A DNA stretch of 64,000 nt from Porticoccus sp038143955 (GCA_038143955.1 JAYQMT010000005.1:1054001-1118000); one strand, 5' to 3'. Shown: positions 1 through 8,504, counted from the stretch's first letter. Numbers and translations are program-made. The notes: generated by a model from the sequence alone, not told the origin.

Positions 1-414
1 TGAGATTATATTCTGGCGCTCTAAAACGTCTTGAAAACTTTTTAGTGTAAGCTCGACACCTTCAGCTAATAATTTAAGTTCACTCTTATCTTGGTCGATG
101 CTCCCAAGGGCGCGCTCCAAATTATCAACAACCGGCAACAATTCTGTCACGAACTTATCTAAAGAATACTTATGAGCATTTTGAACATCTCTTTCTGAGC
201 GGCGTATAATGTTTTGCATTTCTGCCTGATTTCTAAGGGACTCATCTTGTGCTTCTGTCAGTTGTTTAGAAAGGCGTTTAACCTCAGAACTTAAATCTAA
301 ATCTTTTTTAGCAGAAGAACTTTTCGACTTACTTTTCTTTGTGTTTTTTTGTTTTGGGTTTTTTTATTGGCTCGTCAGTTGCTTCGCTGGGTTGTTTATT
401 TTTTTTTCCGCCAC
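1..414 (-). CDS. grpE: GrpE, nucleotide exchange factor of DnaK (C-terminus beyond window; N-terminal frame breaks)
   Basis: GrpE releases ADP from DnaK in the cytoplasmic Hsp70 cycle. The reverse strand encodes a long helical segment typical of GrpE: a coiled-coil start (LDLSSEVKRLSKQL), then RNQAEMQNIIRRSERDV and a stretch with LLPVVDNLERAL, the conserved GrpE core. The left window edge cuts off the C-terminal beta domain. I place the start at the GTG at 414, preceded by AAGGAG at 422-427 with 7 nt spacing. Its frame meets a TAA near 360. A lysine-rich N-terminal tail in the neighbouring frame bridges two A-runs, so two compensating indels near 400 and 340 are likely. A heat-shock promoter lies upstream at 503-530. 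The family call is firm; the exact N-terminus is not. Confidence 0.85.
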
Positions 415-502
415 AGACAGTCTCCTTAAGTACAATTTTTTTCATGAATTAAAGAATTTATAAAAGATAGGTTTCCAAAAGCTTATCTTTCTGTATATTC
501 AT

Positions 503-530
503 ATATTGGGACATAGATAAAAGTTTCAAG
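503..530 (-). promoter_or_regulatory. Putative sigma-32 heat-shock promoter of grpE
   Basis: On the reverse strand, CTTGAAA (524-530) is followed after 13 nt by CCCAATAT (503-510). This is close to the heat-shock consensus CTTGAAA, 13-15 nt, CCCCATNT, and the -35 box is preceded by CCC as in the extended consensus. It lies about 90 nt upstream of the grpE start. A second match of the same kind precedes groES in this window. Confidence 0.65.
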
Positions 531-598
531 GGCAGACGCATCAGAAAAATCTGTATAAAATTAATGTTATTATTTTTTTATTTAATTTGAGAACAATC

Positions 599-2279
599 TT
601 GCTACAAACACTGATTATTAAAAATTTTACTTTAGTTGAACACTTAGAAGTAGATTTCAATAATGGAATGACTGCTCTCACAGGTGAGACTGGTGCAGGC
701 AAATCATTAGTTGTTGGCGCTCTTGCTATGGCTTTAGGTGATCGAGCAGATACGGACCAGGTAAGAAGAGATGCTGATAAGTGTGAGGTATCAGCAATAT
801 TTGATATTAAGCAGGTTTCTCTGGCTAAGAATTGGCTCAAAACACATGATTTTGATAATCAAGAAAATGAGTGTGTGATACGAAGAATACTAACAAAAGA
901 AGGTAGATCTCGCGGGCATATTAATGGTCAGTCAGCTACGATGCAGCAGTTAAGAGAAATTGGTGAAACACTCATTGATATTCATAATCAGCATGCACAC
1001 CAGTCACTCTTGAGACGAGAAACACATCGACATATATTAGATAATTTTGGAAATTGCTCTGAATTATCGAAAAAGACAAAAAGGTTTCACCAAGAGTGGG
1101 TTCGCGCTAGAAAGGAACTTGAAAAACTTAAAAATACAAATATAGAATTAACTTCATCTAAAGATTTTTTATCTTTTCAGCTTCAGGAACTTGTAGAAAT
1201 AAATATTTCTGAAGGGGAGCTCCAATCACTTGAAGAGAAGCAAACGTTTCTAGCTAATTCAGAGTCAATAATTTCCGATTGTAATACAGTACTTCAATTG
1301 TATTCAGAAGCAGAGGAATGTAATCTCGAAAAATTACTCAATGAATCTGTTCAGATTCTTCAAAAAATACCTGCTAAGTCTGAATCTCTTGAAGAAGCAC
1401 GTCGTTCTCTTATTAGCGCACAGATTGAAATTCAAGAATCTGGAAGAGAAATTCAGCAATACCTTAATAATTTTAATGCTGATCCACAGGCACTAAATAA
1501 AATAGAGAATAAACTTACCGAAATATACCATCTAGCAAGAAAGTATAAGGTATCACCAGAAAATCTTTATTTAAAAAAGAAAAGCATTGAGAGTGAGTTA
1601 AAGAAATTGTCAGTAAGTCACGATGAAGAGGGTCGCCTTGAGCAACAAACAAAAAAATTATTTGCTGAATATTCGTTATCTGCAAAAAAATTATCTGAAA
1701 TAAGAACTAAGGCGTCTATAAAAATTTCTTCGGATATAGAAAAACAGTTAAAACTTTTATCTATGACAGGCGCAGAATTTAATGTGAACCTTAAGCCGAT
1801 AATAAATAATGACCTCGGTGGACGTGGTCAAGAGGAAGTTGAATTTCTTATTAGCACCAACCCTGGAGACCCCTGCAAATCATTGGCACGAATTGCATCA
1901 GGAGGAGAACTATCTAGAATTAGTCTTGCTATCCAGGCGATAGCGGCAAAAAACTCTTCCATTCCAACACTCGTATTCGATGAGGTAGATGTTGGAATAG
2001 GTGGCTACTACAGCAGATATAGTTGGGTCGATACTTCGAGATCTTGGTGGACTTGGACAAATTTTATGTATTACCCATCAGCCACAAGTAGCCTCAAAAG
2101 CACACAGCCACATGAAGGTAAGTAAAAATACAAAAGGAAATCTTACTTTTAGTAATATTATTACTTTAAACGATTCTGAAAAAGTAAATGAAGTTGCGCG
2201 GATGCTGGGTGGGGTTGACATCACAGATGCTACTTTGAGTCATGCAGAAGAGATGCTCTCATTTAAAGAGAAAAATTGA
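599..2279 (+). CDS. recN: RecN, SMC-like DNA repair ATPase (one frameshift near 2003)
   Basis: RecN is a cohesin-like ATPase acting in recombinational repair of double-strand breaks. Walker A (GETGAGKS) lies at about residues 29-36. A long coiled-coil middle follows, then the ABC signature (ASGGELSRISLAI) and Walker B (TLVFDEVDVGIG). The start is most likely TTG at 599, giving MLQTLIIKNF, which aligns with E. coli MLAQLTISNF. The frame breaks just after Walker B at GGTGGCTACT. The rest (ATTADIVGSILRDLGGLGQILCIT, D-loop/H-loop region through 2279) continues in another frame, so this is one gene of normal length about 560 aa with one indel. Its 3' end abuts convergent fur. The recN-bamE neighbourhood is standard for Gammaproteobacteria. 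Confidence 0.93.
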
Positions 2280-2693
2280 TTACAAAAGGTCATTTTTTCT
2301 CACATAAAGAACCAAACTGTGAGAAATTAACTCGAATCCATTATCTTTTGCTATTTGTTTTTGGAGTTCTTCAATCTCATGGCTTTGAAATTCAATAACA
2401 GCACCACTATTAACATCAACCATATGGTCATGATGAATACCACGTTCTATTTCATAAACTGCAGAACCATTATCAAAATTATGACGTATAACAAGTCCCG
2501 ATGACTCAAATTGTGTCAACACACGATAAACTGTAGCTATCCCAACATCTTCTCCAGCCTCGACTAATTGTCGATAAATATCGTCAGCGCTAAGATGTGG
2601 CTCTGCTGATTTCTCAAGAATATTTAAAATTTTTAATCTAGGAACAGTTACTTTTAGCCCAGCAGCACGTAAATCTTGATTTTCATCACTCAT
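2280..2693 (-). CDS. fur: Fur, ferric uptake regulator without cysteines
   Basis: Fur is an iron-responsive DNA-binding repressor. The 137 aa product has the N-terminal winged helix (LKVTVPRLKILNIL, then IATVYRVLTQFESSGLV) and the C-terminal dimerisation domain with the metal-site motif HHDHMVDV and VIEF. E. coli Fur has CLDCG just after HHDH, forming a structural zinc site. Here the matching segment is VDVNSG, and the whole protein has no cysteine. The C-terminal Cys/His tail is also missing. It is divergent from bamE, with paired TGATAAT half-sites between them that could mediate autoregulation. Another Fur-family member (for example Mur or Irr) is less likely given the gammaproteobacterial context, but not excluded. 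Confidence 0.88.
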   Translation of the reverse strand: MSDENQDLRAAGLKVTVPRLKILNILEKSAEPHLSADDIYRQLVEAGEDVGIATVYRVLTQFESSGLVIRHNFDNGSAVYEIERGIHHDHMVDVNSGAVIEFQSHEIEELQKQIAKDNGFELISHSLVLYVRKNDLL

Positions 2694-2730
2694 TCTTTTT
2701 AAACCCTTCTATAGATAGCCTGTATTCTGT

Positions 2731-2753
2731 ATTATTATCACATAATATTATCA
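2731..2753. promoter_or_regulatory. Candidate Fur box between fur and bamE
   Basis: Read on the reverse strand, this stretch holds two perfect TGATAAT half-sites 15 nt apart. The Fur 7-1-7 consensus is TGATAAT, one base, ATTATCA, so each half-site matches one arm perfectly but the second arms are poor. The position 40-60 nt upstream of fur and just upstream of bamE suits autoregulation. AT-richness makes chance matches plausible. Confidence 0.4.
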
Positions 2754-2766
2754 TGGAAATTCAATA

Positions 2767-3195
2767 ATGCGCCACTTAAAGAAAATTTTGATTTATGTAG
2801 TCGTCGCTGTGACTATATCTGGTTGCTCTGGTTTTTCTATGCCCTCAATGCCTAAGGTGCCAAAATTTGATGGAAGTTTTATTAAATTACCCAAGGTTCA
2901 CAAAATCGATATACAGCAAGGTAATATCATATCACAAGCCATGATTGATCAATTGAAACCAGGTATGACTAAAAATCAAGTTAAATTCATTATGGGTACT
3001 CCACTAATTGCAGATACTTTCAATCGAAATCGTTGGGATTATTTTTATGGGCTGAAACCAGCTGAGGGAGAGGAAGTCAGAGAAAGAATGGTTATTTTTT
3101 TTAAGGATGACAAGTTATATTCGTTGCGTGGAGACTATATGCCCAATCCAATCGAAGATCAAAATGTGGATCAAGAAGTTAACTCATTAGACTAA
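2767..3195 (+). CDS. bamE: BamE, outer-membrane assembly lipoprotein
   Basis: BamE (SmpA/OmlA) is a lipoprotein of the BAM complex that inserts beta-barrel proteins into the outer membrane. The 142 aa product begins with a signal peptide ending in a lipobox (TISG-C20). After a proline/lysine-rich linker it carries the BamE fold: GNIISQAMIDQLKPGMTKNQV, the conserved GTPLIAD, then NRWDYFY and a final strand (VIFFKDDKLYSLRGD). The linker with repeated P-K motifs is longer than in E. coli. The gene follows recN and precedes rnfH/ratA, as in other gammaproteobacteria, although recN and bamE are separated here by convergent fur. Confidence 0.92.
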   Translation: MRHLKKILIYVVVAVTISGCSGFSMPSMPKVPKFDGSFIKLPKVHKIDIQQGNIISQAMIDQLKPGMTKNQVKFIMGTPLIADTFNRNRWDYFYGLKPAEGEEVRERMVIFFKDDKLYSLRGDYMPNPIEDQNVDQEVNSLD

Positions 3196-3237
3196 GGGGC
3201 ATCATAATTTATATAGAAAGTACTTAAATTTTATATT

Positions 3238-3546
3238 CTAGCTGCTTTTTGCACGAAGTCTTCTTATCTCCTTTGGATCTAAAATAAGAGGTCTGTATAT
3301 TTCCACCCTGTCCATATTTTTCAGTACATACTCTTTTGGTGATTTCAAGCCTTTCTCACCAAGGCGTTTTCCAAATATCCCCATTTTTGCATTTTGAATG
3401 TCTATATCCGAGAATTCATCGATAATTCCAGAGTTTTTTACTGCGTTGAACGCAGTTGTTCCAAGTGGAACCTGAAGCTCTATAATTTTTTGTCTTTCAG
3501 GTAATGCATAGGCAACTTCAACGAAAATATAACTTTTTATAACCAT
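3238..3546 (-). CDS. rnfH: RnfH/RatB family ubiquitin-like protein
   Basis: This is a small beta-grasp protein of the UPF0125/RnfH family; its biochemical role is not settled. The 102 aa product shows the family marks: VEVAYALPERQKIIELQVP at the start, GIFGKRL in the middle, and DRVEIYRPLILDPKEIRRLRA at the end. The ATG at 3546 overlaps the TGA of ratA (TGATG), which supports translational coupling. The upstream TTG at 3549 is less likely. Confidence 0.9.
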   Translation of the reverse strand: MVIKSYIFVEVAYALPERQKIIELQVPLGTTAFNAVKNSGIIDEFSDIDIQNAKMGIFGKRLGEKGLKSPKEYVLKNMDRVEIYRPLILDPKEIRRLRAKSS

Positions 3547-3979
3547 CAACCATAGACCTCTTTTGCTCTTGTTGAAAGTGCATCAACAAGATTATTGGCT
3601 ACTGATGTAAATAACTGGTTAGATGCTAATCCTAGAGAAAGACTACTAAATTCGAATTCTAAATCTAAAGAAACTTTACAAGAATTTTTATCTAATTCTT
3701 TGAAGATCCATTCTCCCCTAAATTTACTAAACGGACCTTTTTTCAAAGTCATACTTATTCGCTTTGGCTCGGATAAAATATTATGAGTTGTAAAGCTGTG
3801 CTGCAAAAAACCCTTTTTAGATCGAGCCTCGCAACCATGAAAGATTCATCCTGCTCGATTATTTCAGAACCTATGCAGTTATTCATATAATCAGGGTAGC
3901 TCGTTACATCATTTACTATATCGAACATCTTTTGTGCTGAATATGATAAGAGGGCTGTTCGGTTAATAGATGTTGACAT
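3546..3979 (-). CDS. ratA: RatA/Coq10-like START-domain protein (one frameshift near 3810)
   Basis: This is the RatA family of SRPBCC/START-domain proteins. E. coli RatA has been reported as a ribosome-associated toxin, and homologues (Coq10) bind ubiquinone. The N-terminal part reads MSTSINRTALLSYSAQKMFDIV with the conserved DVTSYPDYMNNC. The C-terminal part (QHSFTTHNILSEPKRISM, FRGEWIF, LVDALSTRAKEVYG) lies in a second frame. The switch is at an A6 run followed by CCC near 3808, so a single-base indel splits one about 145 aa gene. It is coupled to rnfH downstream. Usually ratA is next to smpB; here a sodium symporter gene sits between them. Confidence 0.88.
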
Positions 3980-3981
3980 TA

Positions 3982-5348
3982 TTATGTAAGCCTCGGATAA
4001 ATACCCATGACTAAAACAACTATTACAGCTAAAGGTGAGATAAATCTTATAACCCATTTCCAAGTAAAGAGTAATTTAGGGCTACCGGCTAGTAACTGGT
4101 CTTCAACCATTTTTGACTTTATCTTCCATCCAATCAAGATTGCTACTAACAAACCTGATAGCGGAAGCATGATATTAGCAGTTATGAAATCTATTAATTC
4201 GAAAAAGTTGAATCCTGCAATTTTTTCTTCAGCCCAGATATTAAAAGAAAAAACACTTCCTAAGCCAATAATCCATGTGATGAAACCTAAGGCTAGACTT
4301 GCCACCAATCTAGTACATTTTCTAGATTCTATTAGGTAAGCAATTGCAGGCTCAATCAAAGAGATTGAAGAACTCCATGCTGCTAGGGTGACCAAAACGA
4401 AAAATATAGTTCCGAAGATTAGGCCGCCAAGCATGCTGCCGAAAGCTACCGGTAAACTTACAAACATTAATCCAGGACCTGCGCTTGACTCAATACCTGG
4501 GTTTACAAAGACAATAGAAAAAATTACGAGCCCTGCAATTAATGCAACCAAAGTATCCAAGATACCCACCATTAACACATTGGGAAAAACTCGGCTATCT
4601 TCTGGCATGTAAACCCCATAGGTCATCATTGCCCCCATACCTATACTAAGTGTGAAAAAAGCATGGCCTAGTGCTACTAGTACAGCTTTCCAGCTGAGTG
4701 ATTCAAAATTAAAACCAAATAAAAAACTAAATGCTTTCGCAAGATCACCCTGCTGATATCCGAATATCAATAGCCCAATTAACAAGATAAATAAAAGTGG
4801 CATTAGTATCTGAGCAGCAAGTCCTAAACCCTTATTTATTCCAAAAATTACGACAATGACTGTCATCAACATAAATAAAGACTGCCAAAACAATAATTCA
4901 TTTTTATCTTTTAGTAAATTATCAAAAATAAGCCCTGCATTCTCTGCATTTATATTATGAAAGGTTCCAGAAATCATATGCTCGATATAACTCAATGCCC
5001 AACCAGCAATAACTGCATAGTAAGATAAAATTAATAGCCCTGCAGAGACGCCCATCCAGCCAATTATATTAAAACTTTTATGTGTATCTGACGATTGAAT
5101 CAAATCTCGAATGGTGTTGACTGGACTTTTTTACCCATACGGCCTAATGTTACTTCAGCTACCATAATAGGAAGCGCAACAATTACGATACAAAGGATAT
5201 ATACAATGACAAATGCACCGCCTCCATTTTCTCCAGCAATATATGGAAATTTCCAAATATTCCCCAAGCCAACAGCAGATCCAGCGGCTGCCAAAATAAA
5301 TGTCCAACGACTAGACCATGATGCATGAAAATTTTTATTCTTCTTCAA
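3982..5348 (-). CDS. Neurotransmitter:sodium symporter (NSS/SNF) family transporter (one frameshift near 5133)
   Basis: This is a LeuT-type sodium-coupled transporter, probably importing an amino acid or amine; the substrate cannot be told. The first 80 residues carry the NSS hallmark SRWTFILAAAGSAVGLGNIWK (TM1, sodium and substrate site) and NGGGAFVIVY. The frame breaks at an A6 run just after GRMGK. Restoring it gives GKKSPVNTIRDLIQ, matching the family loop G-(K/R)-(K/R)-S-P-V. The remainder (GWMGVSAGLLILSYYAVIAGWAL onward) contains about ten more hydrophobic segments. Full length is about 455 aa, typical for bacterial 12-TM members. It is inserted in the ratA-smpB interval. Confidence 0.88.
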
Positions 5349-5487
5349 AACCCTTCCTTTTTTTTGATAATTTAATTGTACCGATAAACTCCGTTCTTAA
5401 AAACTAGTCAGCTATACTATTATTTCTTTATCTTGCAGTATAAGAAAATTATAGGTGCTTTCACCATCAATCCTTATAATAATCATT

Positions 5488-5961
5488 ATGGAAAAAAAAT
5501 CTAAGAACTCACAAAAAAATCTTATTATTGCGCAAAATAAAAAAGCGCGGCATGACTACTTCATTGAAGAAAAATTTGAAGCCGGTCTAGTCTTGCAAGG
5601 TTGGGAGGTGAAAAGCTTAAGGGCTGGAAAAGGGCAGCTTACTGATAGCTTTGTATTACTTCAAAATGGCGAGGCCTTTTTAATGGGAACTCATATAGCC
5701 CCATTAAATACTGCCTCAACCCACTATGTGGTGAATCCTGGAAGAAATAAAAAACTTTTATTAAACAAAAAAGAGTTATCCAAACTATTTAATGGTGTTA
5801 ACCAAAAAGGTCATACGTGTATCGCCTTATCAATTTATTGGAAAGAGCATATTATAAATTGTGAGATCGCATTAGCAAAAGGCAAGCAGTCACATGATAA
5901 GAGAGCTTCTGAAAAAGATCATGACTGGCAACGTCAAAAACAAAAAAATTATGCGACATAA
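5488..5961 (+). CDS. smpB: SmpB, tmRNA-binding protein of trans-translation
   Basis: SmpB binds tmRNA and delivers it to stalled ribosomes. The 157 aa product has the SmpB core: IAQNKKARHDYFIEEKFEAG, GWEVKSLRAGKGQL, DSFVLLQNGEAFLMG, and the basic C-terminal tail KGKQSHDKRASEKDHDWQRQ, which threads the mRNA channel. The frame is open upstream to 5455, but ATG 5488 (MEKKSKNSQKN) fits the family start. The tmRNA gene begins 138 bp downstream on the same strand. Confidence 0.95.
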   Translation: MEKKSKNSQKNLIIAQNKKARHDYFIEEKFEAGLVLQGWEVKSLRAGKGQLTDSFVLLQNGEAFLMGTHIAPLNTASTHYVVNPGRNKKLLLNKKELSKLFNGVNQKGHTCIALSIYWKEHIINCEIALAKGKQSHDKRASEKDHDWQRQKQKNYAT

Positions 5962-6056
5962 CATCTAATTTGCAGGAGAAATTGAGGCTTTCAGTTATCA
6001 ATTTAGGTTATATCATTAAAATTTTGTATGGGTCCATATATTTTCTTATCTGGTTA

Positions 6057-6084
6057 TTTACGCTATACCGCTTTTTAGTATGTT
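6057..6084 (+). promoter_or_regulatory. Possible promoter of ssrA
   Basis: TTTACG (6057-6062) is followed after 16 nt by TATGTT (6079-6084). Transcription would begin near 6091, a few bases before the mature tmRNA 5' end at 6100. That agrees with RNase P trimming of a short leader. Both boxes deviate from consensus, so this is tentative. Confidence 0.35.
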
Positions 6085-6099
6085 AAGCTGTCTAATTAT

Positions 6100-6475
6100 G
6101 GGGGCGTTCTGGATTCGACGCCGGTTACAAAACCTGTGGTGCATGCCGAGATGGTGACCAATCTCGTTAATCCAAAGTCGCAAATTATTAGTTGCCAACG
6201 ACGACAACTACGCACTCGCCGCCTAAGAAACGGTAGGGAGCCATCTGACTGGAGCCGTGCTTATGCGTCCAGAGTCTCTCGGGACTATCAGGTGTCATAC
6301 TCATAAGATCGTGATGAAGCTTGTCTGGGGCGGATTTGCTAAAAACTTACCGGAATCGTGATCTACTTGCCCTGCCAGTCGGGCTGTATATTATTAAAAT
6401 AATGACTGAACTAAGCATGTAGAGCCTTCGGCAGAGGACTGACGGACGCGGGTTCAATTCCCGCCGCCTCCACCA
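6100..6475 (+). ncRNA. ssrA: tmRNA (10Sa RNA), tag peptide ANDDNYALAA
   Basis: tmRNA rescues stalled ribosomes and adds a degradation tag. The 5' end GGGGGC pairs with GCCTCC near the 3' end, forming the tRNA-like acceptor stem, and CCA is encoded at 6473-6475. The 5' segment TTCTGGATTCGACGCCGG and the 3' T-arm GGTTCAATTCCCGCC are typical. The tag reading frame runs from the resume codon GCC at 6194 to TAA at 6224-6226. It encodes ANDDNYALAA, one residue from the E. coli ANDENYALAA, and ends in the ALAA recognised by ClpXP. smpB is immediately upstream. Confidence 0.97.
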
Positions 6476-6482
6476 TAGTATT

Positions 6483-6507
6483 TTAAACCTAGTATATGAG
6501 GGTTTAA
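6483..6507 (+). terminator. Hairpin downstream of ssrA, possible terminator
   Basis: TTAAACC and GGTTTAA form a 7 bp stem around a loop of about 11 nt, starting 8 nt after tmRNA. No T-run follows, so it is a poor intrinsic terminator. It may instead be a processing signal or chance. Confidence 0.25.
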
Positions 6508-6597
6508 GAGCATCACTTCTATATAAAATGGGAGTGGAACTGAGAGCAAAATGGGAGTGAAGTTAGTTATTCAAACTAACAAAATGCTTGCATTTTA

Positions 6598-6765
6598 AAA
6601 TATGTTATAAAAAAAGATGGGTGGTGGTATTGCAGAATTATTCCTAAAAAGTAATTACTACCGTTCCTCTCATCAAAACTAAAGAATATTAAGAAACTAA
6701 ATGCTACCTCTGCTAGTGAAGCTGAGTCATCAGTTATTCCAATTATTGATAAATGGCAAATATAA
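6598..6765 (+). pseudogene. Remnant of a tyrosine recombinase (integrase) N-terminus beside ssrA
   Basis: One frame reads KYVIKKDGWWYCRIIPKK, a TAA at 6652, LLPFLSSKLKNIKKLNA, then TSASEAESSVIPIIDKWQ and a second stop. This resembles the start of many phage/island integrases: a 'YL-K+-G-WYYRRRIP' strand, 'DLRPFF-K-EI-+SL-TS', then 'EA' and a helix. No catalytic domain remains. The position immediately after the 3' end of tmRNA is one of the commonest integration sites for such elements. I infer a decayed island integrase whose catalytic part was lost before exbD. The match is from memory of family pattern and the fragment is short. Confidence 0.5.
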
Positions 6766-6766
6766 G

Positions 6767-7189
6767 CTATTCGGTAACTTTTGGTTTTGTTGCAAATGCA
6801 ATCTTATTTAACATAGCTTTTCGAGCAGCCTCCATAAGATCAATAATAGACTGATGACGAGCTTTTGCATCAGCACTTATGATGACTTGTGTATTTGATT
6901 CACCTTCAGCAATTTCAGCTAAAATATTTGCCATACTCTCAATATCATCGGAAATTACAGGTTCATCATTGATTGTATAGCTGCCTTCTTCAGTGATTGT
7001 AACCCTGATAGGTAGTGTTTCTTCATTAACCTGAGTTCTTTCAGCGACAGGTAGGTTAATTTTTACTTCACCCAACTTCGCAAACGTCGTGGTGACCATC
7101 AAAAATATGATAACCACTAATAGAACATCTATTAACGGGATAAAATTAAGCTCAATATCTTCAGCACGATCTCTTCTTTTTAGGCGCAT
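6767..7189 (-). CDS. exbD: ExbD, proton-channel subunit of the TonB energiser
   Basis: ExbD works with ExbB to pass proton motive force to TonB. The 140 aa product has a short cytoplasmic start rich in Arg/Lys and Asp/Glu (RLKRRDRAEDIELNFIPLID). A single membrane helix follows, carrying the essential Asp (PLIDVLLVVIIFLMVTTTF), then a periplasmic ExbD/TolR domain. The start lies 2 nt from the exbB stop, giving the operon tonB-exbB-exbD. TolR is the main alternative, but the adjacent tonB favours ExbD. Confidence 0.88.
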   Translation of the reverse strand: MRLKRRDRAEDIELNFIPLIDVLLVVIIFLMVTTTFAKLGEVKINLPVAERTQVNEETLPIRVTITEEGSYTINDEPVISDDIESMANILAEIAEGESNTQVIISADAKARHQSIIDLMEAARKAMLNKIAFATKPKVTE

Positions 7190-7191
7190 GA

Positions 7192-7797
7192 TTACTTACC
7201 TCCAGTATTGCAAAGTTTAATGATACGCTGAGAGTTCTTTTCCATGATATGAATTTGATTATCTATTTTTGCACGAAATACTCTATGAGCAATCATAGCT
7301 GGGATTGCAACAACAATACCGCCACCAGTGTTATATAGCGCAACAGAAATCCCGCGTGCGAACTGTTCCACATCTTGCCCCTGACTGGTAAAAGAACCAA
7401 ATAGCTCCACCATTCCCACAATCGTTCCAAACAGCCCTAATAAAGGCGCAACTGTTGCAATCATTGCTAAAAGATAAAGATATTTTTCTAATTGATGACT
7501 GATAGAATCACCTGTTTTCACGATGGCATCATTAAGAACTTCTGTTGGTTCACTGTAATTCTCAATTACAGTGGCAAACATAAAACCAGACAAAGAGCTA
7601 CCACTAAGAGACGCTAATGCCTGTTTATCTAAATGACCATCCTGTAGTTGAAGTTCTATATTATCCAAAAGGTTTTCTGGAATAACTATGCTGTCTCGAA
7701 GAGCTACTGATCGCTCCACAATAATCGCAAAAGCTATCATGGAAGTGAAAATTAATGGCCATATCGGCCAACCTGCATCTTGAATTACTTCCCACAT
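7192..7797 (-). CDS. exbB: ExbB/MotA/TolQ-family proton channel
   Basis: This is the polytopic subunit of the TonB motor. The 201 aa product shows one N-terminal helix (WPIWPLIFTSMIAFAIIVERS), a cytoplasmic domain, and two C-terminal helices in the conserved MotA/TolQ/ExbB block: LYLLAMIATVAPLLGLFGTIVGMVELF and FARGISVALYNTGGGIVVAIPAMIAH. It lies between tonB and exbD with short spacings, indicating one transcript. The short N-terminus makes it the ExbB2 type rather than the long Tol-linked type. Confidence 0.9.
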   Translation of the reverse strand: MWEVIQDAGWPIWPLIFTSMIAFAIIVERSVALRDSIVIPENLLDNIELQLQDGHLDKQALASLSGSSLSGFMFATVIENYSEPTEVLNDAIVKTGDSISHQLEKYLYLLAMIATVAPLLGLFGTIVGMVELFGSFTSQGQDVEQFARGISVALYNTGGGIVVAIPAMIAHRVFRAKIDNQIHIMEKNSQRIIKLCNTGGK

Positions 7798-7816
7798 ATT
7801 CTTTCTCCTAATAAAG

Positions 7817-8504
7817 TTAAAGCAACGTAAATTTAATTGGCACTAAAATTGTGAATACTCTATCGCCTAATATACTTGGCGGTGTTGGAAAAGGTATGGC
7901 TCTGTCTATCATAGCTAAACCCTCTTGATCCAAAATCCTAAATCCACTTGATTTTCTGAGGATTTTTGAAACTAGTTTGCCCTGCCCTGTCAGCTTAACT
8001 TGCAAAACAACTTCCCCTTGCCATGCTCTTCTTTGGGCAATTCTGGGGTATTTTTTATACTTAGCGATATGGACGGCCAATTGACGACTAAAATCATCAA
8101 GTGCTATCAATCCTGCGTTTCTTGAATCATCCTCTCCTATTTCAGGAACTTCAACTGGCTCTGGGGCTGATACTGATGATTCTTGTTGTTGAGCGGGTTC
8201 AGGTTCAGTAGGTGTTATTTCCTTCTTTACCGGCACACTATTTTCTTCTGGCACTTCTGTTTCGATTTCTTCTGAAACTTCTGATTCAGGTTTTTCAGAT
8301 GCTTGTTCTTCTGATGGGGATGGGTTCTGGAATATTTTTTGATAATAAAACGGCTTCAAAATCTATAGATTCTTTATTTTTTTTTGCATCATCGAATTTC
8401 AAAATTAAAAGATCAGTAATGAGTATGCCATGAATTAATATAGATAGAACCAGCGCATCTTTAATATCGAATCGGCTTAAATAATGTTTAATTTTTATCA
8501 ACAT
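7817..8504 (-). CDS. tonB: TonB, energy-transducing protein (one frameshift near 8330)
   Basis: TonB spans the periplasm and powers outer-membrane receptors. The first 65 residues hold a cytoplasmic start and one membrane helix (DALVLSILIHGILITDLLIL). The frame then breaks at AAAAAATATT. The second frame supplies a long Pro/Glu-rich spacer (repeated EEQAS, SEVSEEIE, PTEPEPAQQQE) and the TonB C-terminal domain: KYKKYPRIAQRRAWQGEVVLQ, SSGFRILDQEGLAMIDRAIPFP and a closing strand. Together they give about 229 aa, normal for the family. exbB and exbD follow in one operon. No convincing Fur box is visible upstream. Confidence 0.88.
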
